This document shows positions 8,374 to 18,349 of a stretch of 64,000 nucleotides of DNA, piece after piece. Under the pieces are notes generated by a model, which was given only the letters and a program-made list of their open reading frames with translations, made no database searches and was not told where the DNA came from. The position numbers and the translations under genes are program-made. Source of the stretch: Lachnospiraceae bacterium. GTDB lineage: Bacteria > Bacillota > Clostridia > Lachnospirales > Lachnospiraceae. Numbering within the stretch: position 1 is the first letter of the stretch; every line of letters starts with the position of its first letter. The stretch is taken from the NCBI GenBank assembly GCA_009911195.1, contig QXWV01000018.1, positions 1 through 64,000 on the forward strand, read 5' to 3'.

Positions 8374-10953
8374 CTAACAGGTTGCTCCGCCTTTCACCTT
8401 TTTTTCCAGCACTGCGGACTTATCTATATTTGCATGAAGCAATTTATCCTGTACATAATCAAACCCCAGGCGGTTCACCGTATCCGCAAAGCGCTCGCCA
8501 GTAATCCCCTCATCACGGAAGAACAGGATAGCCCGTTCCACCGTATCCAGAACTTCTTCTTCGTTTGTAAACAATTTATCTAGTGGACGGCCGTTGGCAA
8601 TCTTCTTCCCCCATCTTCCACCGATGTATATCTTATAGCCATTGGTATATTCCTCGGTCACGCCAAACGGGCATTTCCCCTTGCATCGTCCACAGCCGTT
8701 GCACTCGTTGCTATCCACTTTCAGCAGGCCCTCTTCTACTTTAGCCACCTTTACCGGGCAAGCTGTCTCCACCTGGCACTTCTTGCAGCCCCGGCACTTG
8801 GAGAAATCAAAAAGGGGCACGCGCTGGCCGATAATCCCTAAATCATTCAAATCCGGCTTCACGCAATTATTGGGGCAACCGCCTACGGCTATTTTAAATT
8901 TATGGGGCAGCGTTACATTATGGTAGCCTTTATAGAAACGCTCATGAAGCTTTTCGCTCAAGTCAAAAGTATCGATTAACCCATATTGGCATGTAGTTCC
9001 CTTACATGACACTACCGGACGCACCAAAGAACCGGTGCCCCCTGTCTCCAGATTATTTGCCGCCAGATACTCGAATAACGGGTCCAGGTTATTATAAGGA
9101 ACGCCTTGAATCTCCATAGTCAGGCGGGTAGTCATGGTAATTTCACCGCTGCCGAAGCGTTCTGCCGCTTTCGCTACTGCCCGGTGTTCTTCTGCTGTAA
9201 TCTTTCCGTTCCTTGTAATGATGCGGACATTAAATACATCTCCGTAACGTTTATCCAGCAGGCATCCCAAAGCTTTTACACGCTTAATCTCTTCCGGCGG
9301 TAATTTCCCCCCGGCAGGAACTGCACGCTTAATCACATTAAACGTAGCACCGCCCTCTAACACACGGGTGTTGGTAAATCCAAGAGCCCGCAGCTTGTTT
9401 TGCGCCAGATATCCCCTTTTTCCCCTTGCGCATACAAGCAACAGCTTATCCTCTTTTCCGTATTTGTCCAAAGCCTCCGCCGCTTTGGACAGATTAAGCC
9501 ACTCTGCACCCGGTAAAGTAGGTGCCGGATGGGCATCAATCAGCCGATAACCATTGGCTGCCCCTGTTGCGTATTCCACAGGGGTAAAAGATTCGAGCCT
9601 TCCGCTCAGTTTATTTACAAGAATGCCGCAAGCGGCTGCAAAGGGATGAATCGCGGTAGAAAAAGGCGGTGCATAGGCAAAGTCCATGGTAATAAAGTCT
9701 TCCGCCCTGCAGCCCATGGTAATCCCAGCCACAGCAATGTCAGCCATTTTATCCACCGCGCCGCTGCCGATTACCTGCATACCCAGCAGCCTGTGGCTAT
9801 CCCCGTCCGCAATCAGCTTAGTAATAAAATTGGAAGAATCCGGATAGTAGTGGGCTTTATCATCACTGACGCAGAGAACGGAAACCGTATGAAGCCCTTC
9901 CGCCTTTGCCTGTGCCTCTGTCAACCCGGTTCTCGCCCCGTTTAGCCCATCCATAAGCTTTACAACGCCCGTTCCCAGGCAGCCCTTATATTCCATCTCC
10001 TCGCCGCTTAAATTCAGCGCCAGAGCACGCCCTGCGATATTAGCGGTAGAACCCATGGCCGACCACTGCCTCTTTCCGGTTATACGGTTCTTTACTATTG
10101 CACAGTCACCCACCGCATAGATATCCGGCAAATTGGTGCGCTGATATTCATCGGTAATAATACAGCCCCTATCCATTTCCAGGCCCAGTTCTCCCAAAAA
10201 TCCGGTAGCCGGACGGATTCCTGCCGCCAAAATAACCATATCAGCAGGCAGTGTTCCCGCACCTGTCTGCACACTTTCCACTGCCGTTGTACCGCCAATG
10301 GCATGGAGGGCTGTTCCTGTCAAAATGCGCATCCCCTTTATCTGGAGCTGGCGGCGGATATAGTCTGCCATTTCGGCATCAAAAATATTGGGCATAAGCT
10401 GAGTAGCCATGTCCATAACGGTAACGGAAAGGCCCTTTGCCATAAGGTTCTCAGCTACCTCCAGGCCAATAAAGCCTCCCCCTACTACCACTGCCCGTTT
10501 ACACGCATGTTCTTCCACATATTTTCTTGCCCCAATGGCATCTTCCGGCGTGCGGACAGTGAAAACTCCGGGAAGGCCTACCCCTTCCACAGGAGGCAGG
10601 GCGGGCTGTGCGCCCACCGCTATGACCAGTTTATCATAGCTTACCTTTTCCATGGTGTCCGCTTTAACGGTAATCGTTTTTGCCTCAGCATCCACCCCTA
10701 CTACTTCGCTTCCGGTATGTACCTGTGTACCCGTCAGCCCCATGAATTTAGCCGGGGTATTTACAATCAATTCCTCTTCCGTTTCAATAGCGCCCCCGAT
10801 ATAGTACGGAAGGCCACATCCTGCATAAGATATGTCCTTTCCTTTTGTATATATCACGATTTCGTCCTGGGGATTTTCCCTCTTTAGCTTTGCAGCTACT
10901 TTTGTTCCGGCTGCCACACCTCCGATAATAACAACTTTCATACTTTTCCTCAT
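8374..10953 (-). CDS. CoA-disulfide reductase / rhodanese / siroheme-type reductase fusion
   Basis: 859 aa with three joined modules. Residues 1-450: FAD/NADH pyridine-nucleotide-disulfide oxidoreductase of the CoA-disulfide/persulfide reductase class, with Cys46 in SYAGCGLPYY. Residues about 460-545: rhodanese domain with catalytic loop CARGKRG (Cys508). Residues about 555-780: nitrite/sulfite-reductase-like region with Cys650, Cys655, Cys693 and Cys697 placed as siroheme/4Fe-4S ligands, then two 4Fe-4S ferredoxin motifs (Cys720-732 and Cys751-761). The first two modules match NADH-dependent persulfide reductases. A role in reducing persulfide, sulfite or elemental sulfur is inferred. The start has AGGAG at 8 nt; an ATG 12 nt further in (10941) has GAGG at 6 nt and is possible. 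A GTG at 10980 would sit at the transcription start. Confidence 0.85.
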   Translation of the reverse strand: MRKSMKVVIIGGVAAGTKVAAKLKRENPQDEIVIYTKGKDISYAGCGLPYYIGGAIETEEELIVNTPAKFMGLTGTQVHTGSEVVGVDAEAKTITVKADTMEKVSYDKLVIAVGAQPALPPVEGVGLPGVFTVRTPEDAIGARKYVEEHACKRAVVVGGGFIGLEVAENLMAKGLSVTVMDMATQLMPNIFDAEMADYIRRQLQIKGMRILTGTALHAIGGTTAVESVQTGAGTLPADMVILAAGIRPATGFLGELGLEMDRGCIITDEYQRTNLPDIYAVGDCAIVKNRITGKRQWSAMGSTANIAGRALALNLSGEEMEYKGCLGTGVVKLMDGLNGARTGLTEAQAKAEGLHTVSVLCVSDDKAHYYPDSSNFITKLIADGDSHRLLGMQVIGSGAVDKMADIAVAGITMGCRAEDFITMDFAYAPPFSTAIHPFAAACGILVNKLSGRLESFTPVEYATGAANGYRLIDAHPAPTLPGAEWLNLSKAAEALDKYGKEDKLLLVCARGKRGYLAQNKLRALGFTNTRVLEGGATFNVIKRAVPAGGKLPPEEIKRVKALGCLLDKRYGDVFNVRIITRNGKITAEEHRAVAKAAERFGSGEITMTTRLTMEIQGVPYNNLDPLFEYLAANNLETGGTGSLVRPVVSCKGTTCQYGLIDTFDLSEKLHERFYKGYHNVTLPHKFKIAVGGCPNNCVKPDLNDLGIIGQRVPLFDFSKCRGCKKCQVETACPVKVAKVEEGLLKVDSNECNGCGRCKGKCPFGVTEEYTNGYKIYIGGRWGKKIANGRPLDKLFTNEEEVLDTVERAILFFRDEGITGERFADTVNRLGFDYVQDKLLHANIDKSAVLEKKVKGGATC

Positions 10954-10987
10954 TTCTGCGTCTCCTATCCGAAATTTCACTATTTCA

Positions 10988-11016
10988 ATTATAGTATAAA
11001 AGTGTCATGATGGCAA
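10988..11016 (-). promoter_or_regulatory. Promoter of the reductase fusion gene
   Basis: -35 TTGCCA (11011-11016), 17 bp spacer, -10 TATAAT (10988-10993). Transcription would start near 10981, which argues for the downstream ATG start. Confidence 0.75.
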
Positions 11017-11089
11017 ATAATTTCCCAAAGGAATTGGCTCAGCGACCACCTTCAAAGAATGCATGAATCTTGCGATGCAATTCCTATAA

Positions 11090-11135
11090 AGTAAAAATAC
11101 TGCCCACAGCCATCCCGGCCGCAGGCAGTATCCTT
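11090..11135 (-). terminator. Intrinsic terminator of pckA
   Basis: ATACTGCC and GGCAGTAT flank a GC-rich loop, followed on the minus strand by TTTTT. It lies about 25 bp after the pckA stop. Confidence 0.8.
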
Positions 11136-11161
11136 TTATATTATATTATTTCCATCCCTGA

Positions 11162-12853
11162 TTAGCTCAGAGCATCTACCAGTTTCTTTACAGCCGCCAT
11201 CGCTTCATCGGGAAGCTTATCATAGCCTTCCTTCTTTGTAGCGAAGCCTTCTACTGCATCAACACGGTTCTGCATAGCACTCTTCAATGCTGCTTTATAT
11301 TCTGCATCGTTCAAATCCGGTGCGAATCCTTCCCAATCCATAATTTCGATATCTTCAAAAGGACCCCACTGTGTAAAGTTTGCCCTCTTCTCTACGATAG
11401 CTTCCAGGATTCCCAATGTATCCGCAGGTTTTACCTTCTTGCCCATGAAATCACCGGTGTTGATGATGTAGCAGTCTACGTTCTTCTCTTCCACCAGTTT
11501 CTTGAATTTCTCATAGTCATTTACAAGAGGATATGTCCTGAACGGGTTAGCATACGGTACAATGCGCAGTGCGTTCAAATCTGTTCCCGCTGCCACACGT
11601 TCTGCAGTGGAAGTCTTGGTTGCCAGTGTAGCGCCCATAACGGATGCCAAAGCAGCACCTTTTAATTTTACTACCGGAGGAATGGTAGGGTCTTTCATAA
11701 TCCAGAAAATAGCATTAACCGGAGCGTCGATTTTATCTACGCGGTTAGGAGACCACAGTTTGGATTTGATAGCGCGCCCGTTACCGTTCCTGATGTCCTC
11801 TGTAACAAGCTGGATTTTACCTTCGTCATCCAATGTACAAGAGCAGTTCTGGGCAGACAGCAGATATTCGTTGTCAGCGCAGCCTGTAGGGTAATCCGCT
11901 GTTTTATCAAAATAAGTAGGCTCCAAAGCTACGGATGCACAAGTATCCGTGTTGATGATAAATGCATCATCATGGAGAACTTTGATTTCATATTTTCCAT
12001 TATGTTTTGCATGTGTCAATGTAGATTTACCGGAACCGGACAAACCGTAAACAGATGCAACGAATTTACTTCCGTCAGCGAGCAGATATTCTTTCTGTCC
12101 GCCGTGGCAGGATGCATAGCCATTCCTGTTTGCCAGAGCCCAAGCCATGGTCAGCGTGCCTTTCTTATGCTCGCCAAAATATCTCATACCAAGGATTGCT
12201 GCACAGTTCTGGTTGGTATCGAAATAGCAAAGGGTGAGCGGGTCGCTTAAGCAGCTATAATCCACATCCGGCCTGTTGCCAGGTGTCCACTGAGGGTCGG
12301 AGAATATGTAGATATCCGGCTCATTTCCATCGCCAATTGCTTTGGATGTCTTATACATTTTTACATATTCATCGGACATATACTGGAAGTTCAGCATCCA
12401 GTTGTAAAGGATGTTCTCTTCCCCTTCGGGAATCAACAAATGGGCTTTTGCCATAAATTCAGGGTCAAGGCCGATGAAGCACTCTGCATGATACATTGTT
12501 TTCCAGCGTGTCTCATAAACAGCATCCATAACTACTTTGTCAAGCTTTACTTCATCTACGCCCGGCTCGCCTTTAATACGGCGTGCTGCTGCATAACGTC
12601 CAGTTACCGCACCATCGTTGAATAATAAAACCCTGGAGTCTTTCTCAAGGCCAAAGGTCTCACCGTCTTTAATCTTCATATCCGTTACTACTGTACCCGG
12701 AGAATTCTTTGCAAGTTCATAAGCTTCTTTTAAGGTGTTTACTTTTACTACGTTGTTTCCGTAAAAAGCAGCTTCAATAATAGACCTTGTTTTGGAAAAA
12801 CCAACTTTTCCTGCACCAATTTCACTAATTGGATAATACGCTTTTGTCGACAT
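11162..12853 (-). CDS. pckA: Phosphoenolpyruvate carboxykinase (ATP)
   Basis: 563 aa cytoplasmic enzyme interconverting oxaloacetate plus ATP with PEP, CO2 and ADP; in fermenting anaerobes it often runs toward oxaloacetate. The kinase P-loop GLSGSGKSTLTH, the upstream YFGEHKKGTLTMAWALANRNGYASCHGG segment and the metal-binding region around LHDDAFII are intact. It is slightly longer than the usual 525-540 aa. AAGGAGG precedes the ATG. It is a single-gene unit with its own promoter and terminator. Confidence 0.95.
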   Translation of the reverse strand: MSTKAYYPISEIGAGKVGFSKTRSIIEAAFYGNNVVKVNTLKEAYELAKNSPGTVVTDMKIKDGETFGLEKDSRVLLFNDGAVTGRYAAARRIKGEPGVDEVKLDKVVMDAVYETRWKTMYHAECFIGLDPEFMAKAHLLIPEGEENILYNWMLNFQYMSDEYVKMYKTSKAIGDGNEPDIYIFSDPQWTPGNRPDVDYSCLSDPLTLCYFDTNQNCAAILGMRYFGEHKKGTLTMAWALANRNGYASCHGGQKEYLLADGSKFVASVYGLSGSGKSTLTHAKHNGKYEIKVLHDDAFIINTDTCASVALEPTYFDKTADYPTGCADNEYLLSAQNCSCTLDDEGKIQLVTEDIRNGNGRAIKSKLWSPNRVDKIDAPVNAIFWIMKDPTIPPVVKLKGAALASVMGATLATKTSTAERVAAGTDLNALRIVPYANPFRTYPLVNDYEKFKKLVEEKNVDCYIINTGDFMGKKVKPADTLGILEAIVEKRANFTQWGPFEDIEIMDWEGFAPDLNDAEYKAALKSAMQNRVDAVEGFATKKEGYDKLPDEAMAAVKKLVDALS

Positions 12854-12948
12854 ATTACGTCCTCCTTATGATATTATTGATTTTATTTACACCGTATCCC
12901 ATACTAAAAACAGGGGAACTACGGTTATCAACTTAGTACGTCTATAGT

Positions 12949-12977
12949 ATTATGTCAGAACACGCTTTAAAAGTCAA
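12949..12977 (-). promoter_or_regulatory. pckA promoter
   Basis: -35 TTGACT (12972-12977), 17 bp spacer, -10 CATAAT (12949-12954), giving a leader of about 90 nt. Confidence 0.7.
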
Positions 12978-13029
12978 GATTCCTTTTTCTTTTTTTAAAA
13001 AAATCCAACGGAAAACATTTACTATCAAA

Positions 13030-13072
13030 CAATATAAGTGCAACAAGATATCTCCTGCTGCACTTATACTTT
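13030..13072 (-). terminator. Hairpin after the FliD-like gene
   Basis: AATATAAGTGCA and TGCACTTATA pair across a loop that itself contains a short palindrome. On the minus strand a weak T-rich tail follows. Confidence 0.5.
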
Positions 13073-13121
13073 ATTTCCCGATTTTTTTCACATCAAATAC
13101 TTATAGGCTTCCTTAAACCAA

Positions 13122-14342
13122 TTATATAGTGCCTGTATAGTAGGCACTTCCCTGCACATTATATTCCCCTGTAAGGGTATAGCCGCTGGCAGCATTCGCC
13201 TGAGTTTTCATATAATACTCTACAAGCGACGCATTAGTGCCAATAGAAGAGCCATAGTCTTTAAAAAATTCCTGTACTTCGGACATATCTGACTTTTTAA
13301 ATGTGTCTTCATCAATCGTCATTCTGCCCTTCTGGTCCACACTAATCCCCAATTGTTTCAATGCGTCCTCATTACGAGCCGTCTTTTCCCTCATGTAAGC
13401 CAAATTGGCTACTACACCAGAATTGGAACTGGATTCCGCAGTGTCAAACATCTTGTTGTAATTATTTACAAAACTCTTTACCGTGGCAAAGATTTTATCA
13501 ACGTTATATTGATTCGTCTCATTGCCATCCTTATCCTTTACCTTTGCAAAGAGCTCATCAGATGTAAGCGCCTTCGTATCTTCCTTAAGGGAGGCAGCGC
13601 CAGAGCCTGACGTGCTGTTGCTTCCCGTATTGCCCGTTGCGCCTGTCGAATCTGTTCCGGACGCAGCCCCGGCAAACCGGAGACGCGATGCAATCACAGA
13701 ACCATAGCTCATGATATCATCAGCCGAAAACATCTCCTGCACTTTAGAAATGTCTGTTGCTTTCAGCTTATCCTCACTTAAGCTAAGCGTTCCATCCCCA
13801 TTGACCATAACGCCAATTTCCGAAAGTTTATCCGCATTCGCAGCTGTGCTGCTCATCATATTTGCCACATATGCCGTTTTGTTTGTCAGCGTGGAGCCTC
13901 TTGCTGCTTTTAATAAATCGTTATAATCCGACACGTAAGCTTTCATTGCAGAAACTACTTTATCTTTTGCACTTTGGCCATTTGCCGAGTCCGTATACGT
14001 TTTGTCGCTCTGCAATGTTGAGACAGTTGCCTTCATATCGGAAAGCCCTGCTGTCAGATTAGCATTAGCCTCCTGCACTTCTTTGGAAACCTTCGGATTT
14101 TTCTTTTCTTCCAGAATCCTGTCAAGGACATCCCCTGCCCTGCTTTGTTTACTGCTTGACTCTGTACCAGAATTCTGCACCTTGTTATAATAGGTCTTCA
14201 AAAGCTTGCCATAGCTGCCATTCCTGATACTGGCATAATCGGAGAGGAAATTCAAATTTCCCAATCCGCCGCTGCTGGACGAAAGGCTCTGGAACAGATA
14301 AGAGTAATCTTGATTGTTACTTACATTAATACCAATGCCCAT
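13122..14342 (-). CDS. FliD-like protein with a duplicated C-terminal-type module
   Basis: 406 aa, Ser/Thr/Asn-rich, no signal peptide and no membrane segment. Two related modules of about 95 residues are present. Each begins with a helix like AMKAYVSDYNDLLKAA or TVKSFVNNYNKMFDTA, passes through an LSEIGVMVNGDGTLSLSEDKL or LKQLGISVDQKGRMTIDEDTF segment, and ends in VQEMF/VQEFF. This resembles the C-terminal region of the flagellar cap protein FliD, but the normal N-terminal FliD domain is missing and no flagellar gene lies nearby. A Gly/Ser/Thr linker separates the modules. The start ATG has AAAGGAG at 8 nt; an in-frame start 60 nt upstream lacks one. Function is unknown; a surface, secreted or intracellular filament-like role is only a guess. 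Confidence 0.7.
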   Translation of the reverse strand: MGIGINVSNNQDYSYLFQSLSSSSGGLGNLNFLSDYASIRNGSYGKLLKTYYNKVQNSGTESSSKQSRAGDVLDRILEEKKNPKVSKEVQEANANLTAGLSDMKATVSTLQSDKTYTDSANGQSAKDKVVSAMKAYVSDYNDLLKAARGSTLTNKTAYVANMMSSTAANADKLSEIGVMVNGDGTLSLSEDKLKATDISKVQEMFSADDIMSYGSVIASRLRFAGAASGTDSTGATGNTGSNSTSGSGAASLKEDTKALTSDELFAKVKDKDGNETNQYNVDKIFATVKSFVNNYNKMFDTAESSSNSGVVANLAYMREKTARNEDALKQLGISVDQKGRMTIDEDTFKKSDMSEVQEFFKDYGSSIGTNASLVEYYMKTQANAASGYTLTGEYNVQGSAYYTGTI

Positions 14343-14531
14343 TATCATCACTCCTTTGAATAAAAATATGGACTTCCATGTCCTTACACATGATATACTC
14401 AATATATCATTAAAATTTTTTAATCATAATCAGTATAACACCTGTAAGCCCAAATTGCAAGATAACTTCCTTCAAATTTCATGGGAAAATCCTAAAATAT
14501 GAAGCGACTGGTTGCCCATGGCATGGCATGT

Positions 14532-15836
14532 TTATATCTTATTAAACGGTTCCTTATAAGCCCCTACTTCCCCCAGCTCCTCCTCAATCCTCAATAGCTG
14601 GTTATACTTGGCGACCCTGTCCGAACGGCAGGGTGCACCTGTTTTTATCTGACCCGCATTCACCGCAACAGCCAAATCCGCGATAAATGTGTCTTCCGTC
14701 TCCCCGGACCTGTGGGAAATCACCGCCCGGTATCCATTCTTATGTGCCATTTCTATGGCTTCCATGGCCTCCGATACGGTACCGATTTGATTTACTTTCA
14801 CTAAAATCGCATTGGCCACTCCCAGCTTAATCCCTGCGTCCAGCCGCTTCGTATTGGTCACGAATAAATCGTCCCCCACTAGCTGTATTTTATTTCCAAG
14901 CCGTTTTGTCATCTCCTTCCATCCATCCCAGTCATCCTCTGCCAAGCCGTCCTCTATGGAAATTACCGGGAATTTCTCTATCAGCTCCTCATAATAGGAA
15001 ATCATCTCTGCCGTATCCCTTACCACATCGCTTCCTGTCAGCTTACTTTCCCCAGGGAAATGGTACATTCCCGTCTTCTCGTTATATAACTCACTGCTGG
15101 CCACATCCAGTGCAATCTTAATATCCTGCCCCGGGATGTATTTGCTCGTTTCAATCGCTTCCACAATCAAAGAAAGCACTGCCCCCGCATCAGGCAAGTC
15201 CGGCGCAAAACCACCTTCATCACCCACGCCGGTGGAAAGCCCTCTGTCATTTAATATTTTTTTCAGGTTGTGGTAAATTTCCGCACAAATCCTCAATCCG
15301 TCCGCAAAGCTTTCCGCCTGTACGGGCATAATCATAAATTCCTGGAAGTCCACCGTATTGGCCGCGTGCTTCCCTCCATTTAAAATATTCATCATCGGAA
15401 CTGGAAGCAGTCTGGTATGGACGCCGCCCAAATAGCGGTACAGCGGCATCTCCAACGCTTCCGCCGCCGCCCTGGCACATGCCATGGATACGCCTAATGT
15501 GGCATTAGCCCCTAAGCTGCCTTTATTATCCGTTCCGTCCGTCTCCACCAGTATCCGGTCTATCAGCCCCTGCTCCAGGATATTTTTTCCAACTAAGGCA
15601 TCCTTCAGCTTAGTATTGATATTCTTTACCGCATTTTTAACGCCCAGGCCGAAATATCTCGTTTCCCCATCCCTCAGCTCCACCGCTTCAAACCGCCCTG
15701 TACTGGCCCCTGACGGAACTGCCGCGCGGCCTATGATGCTTCCTTCCACAACCACTTCCGCCTCCACCGTAGGATTCCCTCTGGAATCCAGTATTTCTCT
15801 GCCCCGGACATCCGTAATCTTCAAATATAAGTTCAT
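14532..15836 (-). CDS. eno: Enolase
   Basis: 434 aa glycolytic enzyme converting 2-phosphoglycerate to PEP with Mg2+. The N-terminal [14 protein letters not shown], metal-binding Asp/Glu in [11 protein letters not shown] and [10 protein letters not shown], the catalytic-lysine signature [10 protein letters not shown] and [15 protein letters not shown] are all intact, with normal family length. The ATG used here follows GAGGAG at 4 nt; an in-frame ATG 12 nt upstream is part of a recurring leader motif and has no ribosome binding site of its own. The leader of about 190 bp contains two tandem copies of a structured element. Confidence 0.95.
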   Translation of the reverse strand: MNLYLKITDVRGREILDSRGNPTVEAEVVVEGSIIGRAAVPSGASTGRFEAVELRDGETRYFGLGVKNAVKNINTKLKDALVGKNILEQGLIDRILVETDGTDNKGSLGANATLGVSMACARAAAEALEMPLYRYLGGVHTRLLPVPMMNILNGGKHAANTVDFQEFMIMPVQAESFADGLRICAEIYHNLKKILNDRGLSTGVGDEGGFAPDLPDAGAVLSLIVEAIETSKYIPGQDIKIALDVASSELYNEKTGMYHFPGESKLTGSDVVRDTAEMISYYEELIEKFPVISIEDGLAEDDWDGWKEMTKRLGNKIQLVGDDLFVTNTKRLDAGIKLGVANAILVKVNQIGTVSEAMEAIEMAHKNGYRAVISHRSGETEDTFIADLAVAVNAGQIKTGAPCRSDRVAKYNQLLRIEEELGEVGAYKEPFNKI

Positions 15837-15842
15837 TCTTCT

Positions 15843-16027
15843 CCTCATTTCTGCGCTGCTTTTATCGACCTGCCGCTTCCAGGCCTGCGGATGCAGCGCG
15901 GCGCAAACCTGAATTTTTTCAAATTTAATCTTTTACCCCATTTCTGCGTAGCTTTTTGCGCCTGTCAAGTTTATGGATGCTGCGCAGACACAAACTTGCC
16001 ATTGAAAATTTTTAATTTTCAATCTTT
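15843..16027 (-). repeat. Two tandem copies of the GCGCAG leader element upstream of eno
   Basis: Copy A (15843-15935) and copy B (15936-16027) are diverged tandem units of about 93 bp. On the minus strand each begins with a hairpin and ends with an AGCnGCGCAGAAATGAGG-like string. In copy A, loop bases 15893-15899 are complementary to 15853-15859 next to the ribosome binding site. In copy B the hairpin arms are AAGTTTGTG and CATAAACTT, and the pairing has one mismatch. The sequence to 16201 has no gene; a perfect AT-rich dyad (ATTGAAAATT, 3 nt, AATTTTCAAT) lies at 16001-16023. Confidence 0.65.
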
Positions 16028-16201
16028 ACCTCTATATTTATCTCCTGAATTTTTAAATTCATTCCATATTTCATAAAATAGAGCAGGAAAAAGCAGCCCA
16101 TCCATTGATGAACTGCATTCCCCAGGCATTCTCTCCTTTTACCATCTTCTCTGCATCACAATCCCGCACCCGGTAAAATAGATAAAAGTGCCGTCTTCTC
16201 T

Positions 16202-18349
16202 TCATTTATAGGCGGTTTCCCTTTCCAGCCAGTCAGGTATCCGGTCTGTTATCATCTTGGCAGAGGTAGAGCCGCGGTAAACCGAGCTGTCCACTTCCCC
16301 ATTTTTATACTGAATCGTCACATCATACTCATTGGAAAACACCCCTGGCAGCTTACACCATGTGCTCATCCCATAAGGGTATAACGCTTTTTCCAATTCT
16401 TTTATCTGCCCTTCCTCCGTAAATACTTTCGTAACAGAATAGTCTTCCCAGTTTGTGGAAAGCTGTGCCTCTACATCCGCCATCGTTTCCCTTTTTTCCT
16501 CATATGCTTTCCTCTCCTCTTCTGTATGGCGGTTCGTCACCGTAATGCTGGCAATTTGCTCCGCATCCAAATAGTTTTCTGTATCAAATCCTTTTTCTTC
16601 CAAATACCCCCTCAAATTGGTGCAGGAAGGATATATGTCAAGAACTGTATAATAGGAATTATTCCTATTTGTTTTCCTGTAAATTTCTATCTCTCCGCAT
16701 TTAAATTCATCCCGGAAGTTTGTATAAGACAGATTTTCCATATCTTTCTTCCACATTTCTCGGATAGAGGATATATCCTCCGGCGACAGGTTGACCACCC
16801 GGAAGCCATTGTTAAAAACAACTTCCTCTACTTCCTGTTTTTCCATCCGTTCATAGTCCGCATCGTCATAAGCCTGATATGCCATCTTCTTATATTCTTC
16901 GCATCCAGTTATCCTGTCTAACAGTTCCCCCTCCATCATACTCACCGGAAAGCTTCGCCATACTACTTTTCCGCTTTTCATCCTGTATGCCACATCCAGC
17001 CAAATGTATGGGGGATTCTCGCCCTCCCCTTCCACCACTTTCTTTGCGGACAGTTCGCATATGGCTTCGATATCCGTTACTCCAGGCTTTGACAGGGCAT
17101 ATTCATTCACGCTGAGATGTTTCAAATTATCATCCAAATAGGACTGCCCCCCATAGGAAATCGGGAATAAAAACACTGCATCCTGCAGTTTTTCCGGGGA
17201 AGGCGTCCAGGCATCATAACCGGTCAGGTCAAAAATAAAAATACATGCAATAGCTGCCGTACATGCCCCAGAAACCAATATTTGATATTTTTTCCGGAAA
17301 GCTGCCTTAATATCCGCTTCATATATGACCTCAATCACACAGTTGCTCAATATCACCGCCAGCGCTGCTCCGAAAACAACAAAGGCTGAACCGGACAAGA
17401 CAATACTATCCACAACCAAGGCCGCAACCAAGGAAAAAGGTATGGAAAGAAGCAATTTGACCACAGCCTTTGTCTTCTCAAAAGCCATTGCTTTCCCTGC
17501 CGCTTCTGCCGGCCTTTTGCTATAGCAATAATAAGCGATACCAGTAAAAATTGCCGCCAGCAGCAAGCCTGCCAATATATAGGGGAATGCCGCCAGAAAG
17601 CCAGTTCCCATCCCCTTTTCTATGTCCCCTATCATTCCTGCCGCCTTGCCAATCCAATAAATAGGCGATGAATAAATGGTTTCTTTACTGGAATAAATGC
17701 TGTAATAGGAAAAGAACTTTACTGCCAAAGTTTCCAGCAACAGCCTTATTACAAGTTCATACCCAAGAAAAATCATCGCAGCAAAGATAGTAATAATAAT
17801 ATTTCCGGTCATCATTACTGCCACTGTTGTTAACGCAAAAATGCCTACATATAAAACGAGATGCATCAATACGGCGATAGCCGCCTGCTGGAGAATAGCC
17901 CCGCTCATGCCTCCACTTACCCATGCCACCAGAACTGCCAGCAGCAGATTCACCAGATAAGGGATAAAATAAACCATTATGCCATTGATAAAGATAACCG
18001 CAAATCTACGGGATTTTTTGACCGGAACACTATGGTACATATCCACCTTTTTCCTGCTGTACAGATAAGAAAATCCCTGTATTGCGCAGACAATGGCAGC
18101 GCATACCACTATTACTGCGGTTATGGCATGGTTCACCCCGAGCCACTCTCCGGACGCTTCCGTAAGCCTCAGCCTGGCCGCCGCACCTACCAGGTTATCC
18201 ATACGGTTATGCTCTATTTTCCGCCCCATCAGCATGGCCATACTCACCGGATAGTAAACGAACCAAAGCAACCCTGACACTATCCAAATCCATATTCTCC
18301 GTTTATTATTTTCCCTCAAACTAGCCAAAAATGAGTTTTTTGATGTCAT
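16202..18349 (-). CDS. ABC transporter permease with large extracellular part
   Basis: 715 aa. About ten hydrophobic segments fill the first half (from GLLWFVYYPVSMAMLMG through AAFRKKYQILVSGACTAA). A soluble region of more than 300 residues with no obvious motif follows. This fits the large permeases paired with YtrA/BcrA-type ATPases in Clostridia. The start ATG has GGAGG at 9 nt and overlaps the ATPase gene by 29 bp; a longer in-frame start at 18433 would overlap it far more. Third gene of a GntR-ATPase-permease operon, so an envelope-stress or antimicrobial-peptide export role is inferred; the substrate is not known. Confidence 0.8.
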   Translation of the reverse strand: MTSKNSFLASLRENNKRRIWIWIVSGLLWFVYYPVSMAMLMGRKIEHNRMDNLVGAAARLRLTEASGEWLGVNHAITAVIVVCAAIVCAIQGFSYLYSRKKVDMYHSVPVKKSRRFAVIFINGIMVYFIPYLVNLLLAVLVAWVSGGMSGAILQQAAIAVLMHLVLYVGIFALTTVAVMMTGNIIITIFAAMIFLGYELVIRLLLETLAVKFFSYYSIYSSKETIYSSPIYWIGKAAGMIGDIEKGMGTGFLAAFPYILAGLLLAAIFTGIAYYCYSKRPAEAAGKAMAFEKTKAVVKLLLSIPFSLVAALVVDSIVLSGSAFVVFGAALAVILSNCVIEVIYEADIKAAFRKKYQILVSGACTAAIACIFIFDLTGYDAWTPSPEKLQDAVFLFPISYGGQSYLDDNLKHLSVNEYALSKPGVTDIEAICELSAKKVVEGEGENPPYIWLDVAYRMKSGKVVWRSFPVSMMEGELLDRITGCEEYKKMAYQAYDDADYERMEKQEVEEVVFNNGFRVVNLSPEDISSIREMWKKDMENLSYTNFRDEFKCGEIEIYRKTNRNNSYYTVLDIYPSCTNLRGYLEEKGFDTENYLDAEQIASITVTNRHTEEERKAYEEKRETMADVEAQLSTNWEDYSVTKVFTEEGQIKELEKALYPYGMSTWCKLPGVFSNEYDVTIQYKNGEVDSSVYRGSTSAKMITDRIPDWLERETAYK

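Noticed and set aside
10954-10980. GTG start at 10980 for the reductase fusion
   Set aside because: It coincides with the predicted transcription start and has no ribosome binding site, while AGGAG stands before the ATG at 10953.
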